Positions 54,602 through 62,479 of a DNA stretch of 64,000 nucleotides are shown here, piece by piece. A program made the position numbers and the translations under genes. Under the pieces are notes generated by a model that was not told where the DNA came from, did no database searches, and saw only the letters and a program-made list of their open reading frames with translations. The DNA comes from Clostridium sp. MD294 (GTDB lineage Bacteria > Bacillota > Clostridia > Lachnospirales > Anaerotignaceae): the NCBI RefSeq assembly GCF_000364165.2, contig NZ_CP097810.1, positions 682,001-746,000 on the forward strand, read 5' to 3'. Each line of letters starts with the position of its first letter. The first letter of the stretch is position 1.

Positions 54602-54682
54602 GGATGGGTTCCCGAGTGGCCAAAGGGGGCAGACTGTAAATCTGTTGCGATAGCTTCGAAGGTTCGAATCCTTCCCCATCCA
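54602..54682 (+). tRNA. tRNA-Tyr (anticodon GTA)
   Basis: Class II tRNA with long variable arm. Acceptor GGATGGG/CCCATCC, anticodon loop CTGTAAA, T-arm GGTTCGAATCC. CCA not encoded. Confidence 0.95.
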
Positions 54683-54694
54683 GTTTCATTCTAA

Positions 54695-54768
<74 letters not shown>

Positions 54769-54774
54769 TTTTAA

Positions 54775-54812
54775 AAAAGCCTTAGAATTCAACAGTTCTA
54801 GGGCTTTTATTT
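54775..54812 (+). terminator. terminator of the rRNA-tRNA operon
   Basis: AAAAGCCTTAGAA (54775-54787) with TTCTAGGGCTTTT (54796-54808), one G-T pair, then ATTTTTTATA. Confidence 0.88.
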
Positions 54813-54861
54813 TTTATACTTACAAAGATATTACTATGATTTGTTCTTTATTTGTTCTTTA

Positions 54862-55490
54862 TCACTGTACTTTTTTAAAAATATTTTGTAATGTTGTATG
54901 TTGTGTATCTTGTTGAAAAAGAAAATCCATTTGATAACCTAATGCTTTAGATATTGTACTAGCAGATGTAGCAGAAATATTTTTACCCTTGTATGTTTGA
55001 TTAAGAGTATTAACAGAAATATTAGCTTTTTTTGCTAAAGCAGTTTTAGTAATACTGACATTGTCAATCGCTTCTGTAATGTGTATAGTAGGCTTATATT
55101 TATTCCGTTTTCTGCTAGATTGTCATAGAAGTGTAAGAGATGTATAGGCTGTAGCTGGTTCAGTTTAATGTGTCCTATTGCTTGATTAACTCTTTTGAGT
55201 AAATCTTTATAGCGTGCGATTGTTTTTGCTTTTAGCTGTTTTTCTGCATAATCTGTAAACCACTTTTCAGCAAAATCAGCAAAGCGAATGTTATTGGAGA
55301 AGCACAAGCCTTGTCTGCATTTTTCTTCAAACAATATTGCTTGTCTTTGTACTTCCTTCTCCATCTGTTTTACTGTCATGTCTTTTTCTGGTTTCCATGT
55401 CATGCTTTTTATAATTTGTTTTCCCTGCATATCGTAGCCACAAGATACTCTAATAGAATAATTGTTCCCTCTTTTTTTGATTGTAGCCAT
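54862..55490 (-). pseudogene. phage-type tyrosine integrase, frameshifted and truncated
   Basis: N-terminus MATIKKRGNNYSIRVSCGYD and SAM-like domain (FADFAEKWFTDYAEKQLKAKTIARYK, NQAIGHIKLNQLQPIHLLHFYDNLAENGI) are clear over about 130 residues. A frameshift near 55090 then leads to an early stop at 55035. The other frame continues with an HTH stretch (ITKTALAKKANISVNTLNQ, NISATSASTISKALGY), an insertion seen in clostridial integrases of this family, until a stop at 54862. The C-terminal catalytic domain (R..H..Y) is absent. Orientation pointing at tRNA-fMet is as expected for an element inserted there. Confidence 0.88.
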
Positions 55491-55532
55491 AAAAAAAACT
55501 CCTATTTTTCAAAATTAGGTATAAAAAAATAA

Positions 55533-56450
55533 GGGGTATTCTGATATACTATATTTGGTTTTTGGGTGTATCAGATACCCCGTTTATAGAAATGTCCTTG
55601 TACTTGTAATACAGGGGCATTTTTTTATTTTAGTATTTGAAATGCGTAAATAGTGCTTACGCTAAAAATTACCGTTAAAAATATCAACGAATTATATTTA
55701 AGAGTATAAACAACATTTACAACTCTAGTTTTTAACAAATTCGTGAGAAACCTTTTTTTCCAAAAATAGAATATAGGTTTAGCGATTTGAAATCGCTAAA
55801 CTACTTGTTGACTTATGAGTTTTAAAAACGCAAAAGTATAGTTGTGAATAATGTTCATACCCCTTTACTTATTTTTAAGTAAAAGCTAATGTGTTTTGTA
55901 AATATATTAGGTATGTCTGAAATGGACACACCTTCCGCCTATCAAGCGGATACAAATAATATTTGTACCCTAGTGATATTATTGCAAGAGGGTAAATAAT
56001 GCTTACACCCTTTTAGATTTTATACAAACCTTTTTTCCAAAAATGGAATAAAGACTTTTGCTCATTTTTGAGCAGAAGCTGAAATGTATAATATACATTT
56101 TAGGGGTTGTTAAAGTACCGACACCTTTCAAGGCTGATACAAATAAATATTGTTTGTATTAGCTTTAAGGGGGATATGAAACACCGCCCCCTTTTGTAGT
56201 TTTTACTTGCTTCAACTTTGGGATAAGTATTTTCTCGATTTGAAATCGCTAAATTCAATCAGTGTTTCTCCAACTTCTCCAAATGGAGAAGCAAAAGAGT
56301 TACGTTTGAAACGGATACCCTAAAATACAGTAGCCCTTAATGCTCAACATTGATGTTGAGGGCTATAACAAATTGTTAGAGCTGTATAAGTATTGCTTAG
56401 AGTGCTTAATTGCTACTTGAGGGGGTAACAGAATACGACACCCTTTAATA
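55533..56450 (+). repeat. array of small hairpins with shared GGGGT...ACACCC motif
   Basis: No gene in 55491-56453. Instead there are at least eight hairpins of the form GGGGT - about 14 bases - AYACCCCTTT, near 55564, 55837, 55910, 55988, 56102, 56167, 56298 and 56419. Others lie between them, for example GTTTAGCGATTT/AAATCGCTAAAC (55777-55801) and CTTCTCC/GGAGAAG (about 56273-56290). A 25-bp segment at 55748 recurs at 56026 (278 bp apart) with one gap and one change. The strand of action is unknown; it may be a structured RNA, a regulatory array or remnant DNA. Confidence 0.6.
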
Positions 56451-56453
56451 ACT

Positions 56454-56694
56454 TTATTGCTGCATAACAGTTGCTTTACTCAAATAATACAAATCATCAG
56501 GGCAAACATCTTGACCGTTTATCCATTCAACAGTATTGCCTGTTATTTTGACTGTTTTAAATATACTTATCCCCGAACCATTTCCCACTAATAAGCGGTT
56601 TTACATCAAATATTTTATGTTCTCCATTGTCAAATACAAGGGATAGCTTGTAGTTATTTAAAGGTGTTACTTCTATTGGTTTTGGTCTTAACAT
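56454..56694 (-). pseudogene. DUF2442-like gene with frameshift
   Basis: From ATG 56694 the frame reads MLRPKPIEVTPLNNYKLSLV, FDNGEHKIFDVKPL, typical of DUF2442 N-termini, then stops at about 56560. The other frame continues with KTVKITGNTVEWINGQDVCP and DDLYYLSK, the expected C-terminal half. So one small change disrupts the gene. Function of the family is not established; such genes often lie near toxin or nuclease genes. Confidence 0.7.
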
Positions 56695-56773
56695 ATCAAC
56701 AACCCTTTCTTGATTGTGATGAAGTTTTCAATATTGATGTTGAAAAAGGTATTCGTCTTGTAGGGCGAATGGA

Positions 56774-57340
56774 TTAGAATGGTAAATCATCATCATCAAT
56801 TTCATCATCATCAATTTTGTGATTAGAAATACTAGAATTTCTATTTGGTAAATCAAATCTATATAAATCTAATTGTTGATTAGTCCATAATGAATATAAA
56901 TTATCATCAATAGTATTAGATAAATGCAAATTTATCATTTTTTCCCAATTTTCAACAAAATGAGCCATTATTTCGTCATAGAATATAATTTCACCAGCAG
57001 CATGTCTACCATCAGGATTATCATAAAAAAGAATATTACAGTTAGTTCGTATATGTTTTTCTATTTCAACTAGCATTTTAATAATGTCACTATATGTTTT
57101 TATACTATCATTGTTAGAAAGGCTTTCTTTATCACTTAAACCGCAAAGCCAGTCAATAGAAACATTACAAGTTTCTGCAATATTTTTTAGTACAGCTAAA
57201 GACGGATTTTTGACACCTGTTTCATATGCTGAAAGTGTAGCAGAGGAAATACCTATCATTTTTGAAAATTCTATTTGATTTACTTTTAAGCGTTTTCGCA
57301 AAAGTTTTAGTCTTGTTCCGAGTATTTCAAATTCTCCCAA
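56774..57340 (-). CDS. XRE-family phage-type repressor with SSB-like C-terminal tip
   Basis: 188 residues from TTG 57340 (AAGGTGG upstream). HTH at about 5-60 (LKLLRKRLKVNQIEFSKMIGISSATLSAYETG), then a helical region of unknown fold to about 165, then an acidic tail ending EIDDDDLPF. That end copies the conserved SSB C-terminus of Firmicutes (DDDLPF), which binds RecQ, PriA, RecO and others. No LexA-type protease domain is seen. Divergent from a small HTH gene, so it holds the repressor position of the element. Confidence 0.85.
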   Translation of the reverse strand: MGEFEILGTRLKLLRKRLKVNQIEFSKMIGISSATLSAYETGVKNPSLAVLKNIAETCNVSIDWLCGLSDKESLSNNDSIKTYSDIIKMLVEIEKHIRTNCNILFYDNPDGRHAAGEIIFYDEIMAHFVENWEKMINLHLSNTIDDNLYSLWTNQQLDLYRFDLPNRNSSISNHKIDDDEIDDDDLPF

Positions 57341-57558
57341 ATTCTCACCACCTTTTATCGTTTTAAATTAGTATACTATAAAAGAATAAAAAATGTTAAT
57401 GACATATATTATTTTAATACTATATAATACAATTTTATAATAACATATAAAAATAAAAAAGTAAATATAAAAAATATAATTTTATATATTTACAGCATGA
57501 TAAAATAATGCTATATTCATACTTAAAATTGAAAATAATACTAAAAGAAGGTGATTAT
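57341..57558. promoter_or_regulatory. divergent control region between repressor and Cro-like gene
   Basis: AT-rich 218 bp. Contains the palindrome TAGTATACTA (57369-57378) near the repressor start, overlapping a TTAACA-18-TATACT minus-strand promoter. AGTATACTATA recurs at 58843 in the promoter of the toxin-antitoxin unit, a possible shared operator (inference). Confidence 0.45.
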
Positions 57559-57753
57559 ATGAACTTAAACAAACAAAAGCTAGAAATAACATTAGCACAA
57601 GCATGTAAAAATCCTTATGATTTGTGCAAAGATATTGGTATGCAATATCAGACTTACCGACGTGTAGCAAAGGGTGATAATTGCAAACCTGCAACAGTAG
57701 GCAAAATAGCCAAGGTATTAAATTGTGACGTCAAGGAGCTACTAGAGGATTGA
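57559..57753 (+). CDS. small Cro/CI-type HTH protein
   Basis: 64 residues from ATG 57559 with GAAGGTG upstream; the extension to 57508 has no ribosome site. A single helix-turn-helix: LAQACKNPYDLCKDIGMQYQTYRRVAKGDNCKPATVGKIAKVLNC, ending VKELLED. Divergent from the repressor, so probably its Cro-like opponent in the lysis/lysogeny-type switch of the element. Confidence 0.75.
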   Translation: MNLNKQKLEITLAQACKNPYDLCKDIGMQYQTYRRVAKGDNCKPATVGKIAKVLNCDVKELLED

Positions 57754-57772
57754 CAGGTGGTAGGCTGATAGG

Positions 57773-57938
57773 AACAATATTACCATTAGATAGCGTCGTA
57801 TTTTGCGACGGTAGCTAAACTCAATATTGTTTAGTACAGATAATCAAAAGTCAGTATTATTGACTTTTAAACTGGCGTCAGTAATGCCAATAGATGAAAG
57901 CGATATAAACGCCTTTAGATTAACCCTTGAATTGAGGG
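57773..57938 (+). repeat. second hairpin array after the Cro-like gene
   Basis: Five consecutive hairpins. A large one (AACAATATT 57773 with AATATTGTT 57823, holding inner GCGTCG/CGACG), then AAAAGTCA/TGACTTTT (57846-57868), TGGC/GCCA (57873-57889), AAAGCG/CGCCTTT (57897-57916) and CCCT/AGGG (57924-57938). No gene in 57754-58131. Confidence 0.55.
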
Positions 57939-58131
57939 CTACTGATATAAGGTGTAAGGTGTAGCTCCAAAAGCAACAAAGTGAAAGGTGCAAAAAAAAT
58001 CCTATTTGGCAAAAAAACTCAATAAAAAAAGGTAAACAACACTTTAAGGTGTAATTTATCCTCTCAATGTGTTATGTCTGTAGAAGTGAGTTTCTCTTTA
58101 GAAAAAAAGGCCAAAAAGGGGTGGTGTGATA

Positions 58132-58380
58132 TTGGCGGTAAGAGTAAGAAATATCAAATAAGCATACTTGTACATAAAACAGCAAGACAGCGAAACTGCA
58201 TTAACAGAAAGTGCATTCAGAAGAATTGTAAAAGGTGGTTTAATACCAACGTTTTCGATAGGTAGTAGAATATTATTAAAGCTTGATGATGTAGACAAGT
58301 TTTTACAAGATGTTACAGGTATTGTTGTAGAGAAAAAACAAAAGCAACAAGGAATTAGAAAGCAAGATGTAAAGAGGTGA
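58132..58380 (+). pseudogene. excisionase/MerR-like DNA-binding protein with internal stop
   Basis: From TTG 58132 (GGGGTGGTG upstream) the frame reads LAVRVRNIK, then TAA at 58159-58161, then AYLYIKQQDSETALTESAFRRIVKGGLIPTFSIGSR and ILLKLDDVDKFL. The two parts form one excisionase-type wing-HTH protein in which a Glu (GAA) codon has probably become TAA. Restart at TTG 58168 could still give a 70-residue protein with most of the domain. Confidence 0.7.
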
Positions 58381-58384
58381 GTAT

Positions 58385-58750
58385 ATGGAAAATAGGAGAA
58401 TATTTAGCCCTGATGTAATAGATACGGATAACTTTTTAGATATGCCTCTATCTGCACAAGGATTATATTTTCATTTGGGAATGAGAGCCGATGATGATGG
58501 TTTTATTGCTTGTCCAAAGAAAATAACAAAGTTAATCAATGCTAGTAATGATGACTTGAAGTTACTGATAGCAAAGGGATATTTATTGCCATTTGAAAAT
58601 GGTGTGGTAGCAATAAAAAGATTGATAGCAAAAATATTTATTGAGGCAAAGGATTTAAAACAAATGGAGCAACTCAAGCAAAAAGTAATTAAACAATTAG
58701 TATTAAAAAAAAATTCCCCTACCACCAACCAAAGTGAGGGGAAAATATGA
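58385..58750 (+). CDS. truncated phage replisome-organizer-like protein
   Basis: 121 residues. The first about 80 (RRIFSPDVIDTDNFLDMPLSAQGLYFHLGMRADDDGF, KLINASNDDLKLLIAKGYLLPFENGVVAIK) match the N-terminal domain of phage replisome organizers. The downstream part diverges, ending in low-complexity Lys-rich sequence, whereas full proteins run past 250 residues. Therefore likely a deletion remnant. GAGGTGAG upstream, 4 bp after the excisionase-like gene. Confidence 0.72.
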   Translation: MENRRIFSPDVIDTDNFLDMPLSAQGLYFHLGMRADDDGFIACPKKITKLINASNDDLKLLIAKGYLLPFENGVVAIKRLIAKIFIEAKDLKQMEQLKQKVIKQLVLKKNSPTTNQSEGKI

Positions 58751-58821
58751 TACATTATTTATTTTATGGCAAAATGATGTATTTGTAAATAGAAAATCAA
58801 AAAATAATACTGAAAAAGTGA

Positions 58822-58850
58822 TTGCTATTTTAATAACTTTAAAGTATACT
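58822..58850 (+). promoter_or_regulatory. promoter of the toxin-antitoxin unit
   Basis: TTGCTA (58822-58827), 17 bp, TATACT (58845-58850), overlapping an AGTATACTATATAGTA inverted-repeat-like sequence that could be the antitoxin operator. Confidence 0.55.
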
Positions 58851-58874
58851 ATATAGTAAAAGTGGGAGAATTAT

Positions 58875-59237
58875 TTGTATCATACATATTTTTATGAGGA
58901 CAGAAACGGTAAAAGCTCCATACAGGAATATTTACAAGAATTGGCAAATAAACAAGACAAAAACAGTCGTATAAAATTAAATAAAATAAGAGATTATTTA
59001 AAAGCATTAAGTGAGTACAGAACACAGGCAAGAGAACCCTATATAAAACATATTGATGGTGAAATATAGGAAATTAGACCAATAAAAGACAGAATATTAT
59101 TTGCAGCTTGGGATGGAAAAAGTTTTGTACTCTTACACCATTTTGTAAAGAAAACACAAAAAACACCAAAGCGAGAAATAGAGCAAGCGAAAAGAAATTT
59201 AACCGATTATAGGGAAAGGAGTAAAGAGAATGAGTGA
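58875..59237 (+). pseudogene. RelE/HigB-like (Gp49 family) toxin, amber-interrupted
   Basis: From TTG 58875 (GGGAG upstream) the frame encodes MYHTYFYEDRNGKSSIQEYL, YREPYIKHIDGEI-type sequence, then TAG at 59067-59069, then [20 protein letters not shown] and [20 protein letters not shown] to TGA 59235. The family has Trp at the interrupted place (GEIWELRP), so TGG has become TAG. The rest is intact and overlaps the antitoxin start by 8 bases. Expected product is a 64-residue fragment lacking the catalytic half. Confidence 0.9.
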
Positions 59238-59586
59238 AAATAAGAAATATCAACAGGCAATCACACAGGCAAAAGAAAATTTAACAGACTTAAAAGAACG
59301 TGGAGCTTCTGCCATTGGAGGTGATGTACTAGAATTTATGGATACACTTTTTACACCAGAAGAAATAGCAGAAAGTGATTTAAGAGTTGCTATTATAGGG
59401 GAAATTATAAAGGCTAGACAAGAAAAAGGAATTAGTCAAAAGAAACTAGAAGAACTTAGCGGAGTAAAACAGCCAATTATAGCAAGAATGGAAAAAGGTA
59501 ATACAAGCCCACAAATCGACACAATTTTAAAGGTATTGCTCCCATTAGGGAAAACACTTGCAGTTGTACCACTTGAAACTAAATGA
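59230..59586 (+). CDS. HigA-like XRE antitoxin
   Basis: 118 residues. N-terminal helices bind toxin in the family; HTH about 62-110 ([36 protein letters not shown]), C-terminus [19 protein letters not shown] overlap with the broken toxin gene. Complete, so the antitoxin is now an orphan regulator. Followed by a terminator. Confidence 0.9.
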   Translation: MSENKKYQQAITQAKENLTDLKERGASAIGGDVLEFMDTLFTPEEIAESDLRVAIIGEIIKARQEKGISQKKLEELSGVKQPIIARMEKGNTSPQIDTILKVLLPLGKTLAVVPLETK

Positions 59587-59596
59587 GAACAAAGAA

Positions 59597-59627
59597 AAGT
59601 TCAGTTGTAATAAACTGAGCTTTTTTT
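59597..59627 (+). terminator. terminator of the toxin-antitoxin unit
   Basis: AAGTTCAGTT (about 59597-59606) with AACTGAGCTT (59613-59622), one G-T pair, T-run to 59627. Confidence 0.85.
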
Positions 59628-59657
59628 ATTGAAAATCATGATAAGAAAATATAATAT

Positions 59658-60011
59658 TTATATTGTTATTTGCATAGCAATACTATAATTCATATAAGGT
59701 TCATAGCCCCCTCTAATTTCTTTAAAAATGCTTTGTACGCTTTTCCCACTATCAATTAAAGGTGCAAGAAATCCAGCAAGAATATGGGAAATATAACCTA
59801 TACAGTAAGAACCTTTATTTTTTACTATAGCAATGACAGCTATTGCATTGTTATCATGTATATTGTCTTTTTCTCTTTTCAAGTGCAATGCAATATCAGT
59901 ATTTTTGTAACGTCTTAAATGCTCTAATGCTTTTTGTCTTTTACCATATGTTACACCAGTTGCTTTTGTTTCTATTGTCTGCATTTTTATTAATACCCAC
60001 GCTTTTACCAT
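59658..60011 (-). CDS. HIRAN-domain protein
   Basis: 117 residues from ATG 60011 (AAGGAG 8 bases upstream). Motifs: TKATGVTYGKRQKALEHL, IALHLKREKDNIHDNNAIAV and CIGYISHILAGFLAPLIDSG, matching the HIRAN domain found with SNF2 helicases and in small stand-alone phage proteins. Binds free DNA 3' ends in known cases. Single domain, no other part seen. Accessory cargo of the element. Confidence 0.82.
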   Translation of the reverse strand: MVKAWVLIKMQTIETKATGVTYGKRQKALEHLRRYKNTDIALHLKREKDNIHDNNAIAVIAIVKNKGSYCIGYISHILAGFLAPLIDSGKSVQSIFKEIRGGYEPYMNYSIAMQITI

Positions 60012-60228
60012 TGCATTAGCTCCTTTCTTTTTCATCAATATGTATTTTAAGAAGTGAACTTTACTAGTAAAGTGTTTGATGTGATTGCTATTGTTCAGAG
60101 TGAACCTTTTTTTGGAAAAGTCTACTAAAAGGGGCTTATTAAATAGCTGCTATCTTTTATGATTTTATTATAGGATACTGACTTCAGTATGAAAAATGTG
60201 ATATAATTAAATATAAGGCGGTGAGATA

Positions 60229-60414
60229 GTGAGCAAAACATCAAGTATAGTAAAGGATAAATATAATGAAAAAGCATATAATAACATAACTCTTAGAGTA
60301 CAAAAAGGGTTAAAAGAAAATATCCAAAATTATGCAGCTTCTAAAGGGGAAAGCCTAAACGCCTTTATCAATAGAGCTATCAATCAAGCAATGGAAAAAG
60401 AAAGCGAACTATAA
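60229..60414 (+). CDS. ribbon-helix-helix (Arc/CopG-like) DNA-binding protein
   Basis: 61 residues from GTG 60229 (AAGGCGGTG upstream). The stretch NITLRVQKGLKENIQNYAASKGESLNAFINRAINQAM is a typical RHH domain with an antiparallel strand followed by two helices. Such proteins in phage-like elements act as regulators or antitoxins. No adjacent toxin gene is visible. Confidence 0.8.
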   Translation: MSKTSSIVKDKYNEKAYNNITLRVQKGLKENIQNYAASKGESLNAFINRAINQAMEKESEL

Positions 60415-60621
60415 ATATTTACGGTGGGTATTTAGTGGGTAAATAGTGTCAACAGAAATAAAAAAGTTGCAATGTTGCAAAAAGTTAAAATTTAGGTTCA
60501 ACTCAAAAAGGTTGCATTAAAAAATTAAAATTTAAGTTTAAACAAAACAATATAGTGTTGCAAATAAAATATTATAAAACATAAATTTCTAAACTCATAA
60601 CCAAAAGATTATTAGCTTATA

Positions 60622-60680
60622 TACAGCCCCTAAAATGTGAAAAAAGCTTTAGAATGTGAAAATTCTAGAGCTTTTTTATA
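60622..60680 (+). terminator. terminator hairpin in degenerate copy of the tRNA-fMet 3' end
   Basis: Bases 60622-60675 match 54755-54808 (last 14 bases of tRNA-fMet plus the following terminator) at 41 of 54 positions without a gap. The hairpin AAGCTTTAGAA/TTCTAGAGCTT with T-run is intact. This could be the decayed right attachment site of the element. 60415-60621 and 60681-60979 hold no gene and are AT-rich. A similar hairpin at 61867 argues for a shared terminator family instead. Confidence 0.5.
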
Positions 60681-60979
60681 AAATATTTTTTTTGTATTTT
60701 TATCCCAAAAGTACTATGCAAATTATTTTTTAACTATTTATGATTTTTGGTATAAATTAGATTACAAATATAATGATATTATCATATTTTTAAATAGATA
60801 TACAAAGTGGAGATTATTGAATTTTATTAATGTAAATGATATAATTTTATAAATAAAGATATAAAAAATAAATGTATTGAAAAATATTTTAATTATGTAG
60901 AAAACGGTATGTTTTTCTAAAAATCCTAGAGTATACTAAATTAAAGTAAATATACTATGATAATAAAGGAGAAAAAGTG

Positions 60980-61786
60980 ATGAAAAGTATTGTCTTAATG
61001 GAGGACAGTTGCGATAATTCACAGTATGAATATGAACATGGGCTAAGTATTTATATAAAAACAGAAAAGCATAAATTACTTATGGATACTGGTGCGAGTG
61101 AAAAAACATTATACAATGCAAAAAAATTAGGTATTAATTTACTGGAAATAGATACAGTAATATTAAGTCATGGACATTATGACCATTCTGGAGGAATACT
61201 TGCTTTTCGTAAAATCAATCAAAATGCAGTTATTTATATGCAGAAGAGTGCTTTAGGAGATTACTTTCATGGGCAGCGTTATATTGGAATAGACAAAACA
61301 ATTGCAGAATTGCCAAATATAAAATTATTGGAAGGAGATTTTCAAATTGACGAAGAACTATCTCTTTTTACAAATATCATAGGAAGAAAGTTTTGGCCTC
61401 AGAGTAATTTAGCATTATCTATGATAGAAAGAGGACATAAAGTACAAGATGAATTTCATCATGAGCAATGTTTAGTAATAGAAGGAAAGAAAAAAATACT
61501 TCTTTCTGGCTGTGCTCATAATGGAATATTAAATATACTTGATAAATATCAACAAAATTATGGAGAATATCCAGATATTGTATTAAGTGGCTTTCATATG
61601 ATGAAAAAAACAGATTATACAAAGCAAGAAAAAGAAATAATTTATCAAACAGCACAACATCTATGTCAAAAAGATATTGTTTTTTATACAGGACATTGTA
61701 CAGGACAAAAAGCTATTGACATAATGAAGCCAATTATGGGAGAGAAATTAGTATCAATTCATTGTGGTATGGAGTTGTTTTTTTAA
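60980..61786 (+). CDS. metallo-beta-lactamase-fold metallohydrolase
   Basis: 268 residues from ATG 60980 (AAAGGAG upstream; GTG 60977 is closer to it). Metal motif SHGHYDHSGG (about 66-75), later SGCAHNGILN, SGFHMM and FYTGHCTGQKAI, SIHCGMEL. Matches the branch annotated as 7,8-dihydropterin-6-methyl-4-(beta-D-ribofuranosyl)aminobenzene 5'-phosphate synthase-like proteins, a name carried over from archaea; true substrate here unknown. Single gene. Confidence 0.82.
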   Translation: MKSIVLMEDSCDNSQYEYEHGLSIYIKTEKHKLLMDTGASEKTLYNAKKLGINLLEIDTVILSHGHYDHSGGILAFRKINQNAVIYMQKSALGDYFHGQRYIGIDKTIAELPNIKLLEGDFQIDEELSLFTNIIGRKFWPQSNLALSMIERGHKVQDEFHHEQCLVIEGKKKILLSGCAHNGILNILDKYQQNYGEYPDIVLSGFHMMKKTDYTKQEKEIIYQTAQHLCQKDIVFYTGHCTGQKAIDIMKPIMGEKLVSIHCGMELFF

Positions 61787-61866
61787 AATAATTTGATGAA
61801 AAAAGTAAAATATTTTATACTAACATTTTAATGAAGCTAAATGAAATATAGATAATATAATTTTAA

Positions 61867-61905
61867 AGAAGCTTTAGAAAGTAACACTTCTAAGGCTTAT
61901 ATTTT
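61867..61905 (+). terminator. terminator-like hairpin after the metallohydrolase gene
   Basis: AAGCTTTAGAA with TTCTAAGGCTT and a TATTTTTGTAT tail, 80 bases past the stop codon. Confidence 0.7.
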
Positions 61906-62479
61906 TGTATAATAATGAAAGAAGGATAATTTTATTAAATAATATAGTAGAATAAGTATATATTGACGTAATTATGAAAGTACTAAAATATATGGAAGAT
62001 TTTAACACTATAGTAATATTAACATTATTTATAATCAAAAAGTATTTTATAAGTATGAAATTTGATTTATAAATATAAAATATATTGATATACAGTAATA
62101 AATACAATATACTATTATGAGGAAAGGGGTATCTTTTTATACTGAAAAAAGGAGTATTAATAGAGGGGGCATTTTTTTGTTATATATATATAAAGAAAAT
62201 AAAACATTTATGGATATTTGGTAGTATTTTACATATAATAATTTTTACTGCTTATGTGCGTCTTTCGATAATAGGGGGTTAAGTATATTTTGTTTTAGAC
62301 CGAAATAAAAATAAAAGGAATATTACAATAAGCAAAGTATATTTGATACAGTAGTAATTTATTTTATAAAAAAATTTTGTAGAGGGAGATAATCAAAGTA
62401 ATTACCGAAAAGGTAACAGTACATAATATAGAGATAGTAATGTACATAAGACCTGTGTTATTTATGGAGGTACAGATAT
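61906..62479 (+). other. AT-rich gap before the Sel1 gene
   Basis: 575 bp with no supported gene. A 35-codon frame at 62116 lacks a ribosome site. No promoter of good quality found by eye. Confidence 0.5.

Noticed and set aside
55533-56450. CRISPR array
   Set aside because: Repeats are imperfect hairpins of different stems and irregular spacing (66 to 278 bp), with no constant repeat and no cas genes.
59067-59069. Recoded amber codon (pyrrolysine) in the toxin gene
   Set aside because: No pyl genes or recoding structure seen, and a single TGG to TAG change in a decayed element is simpler.
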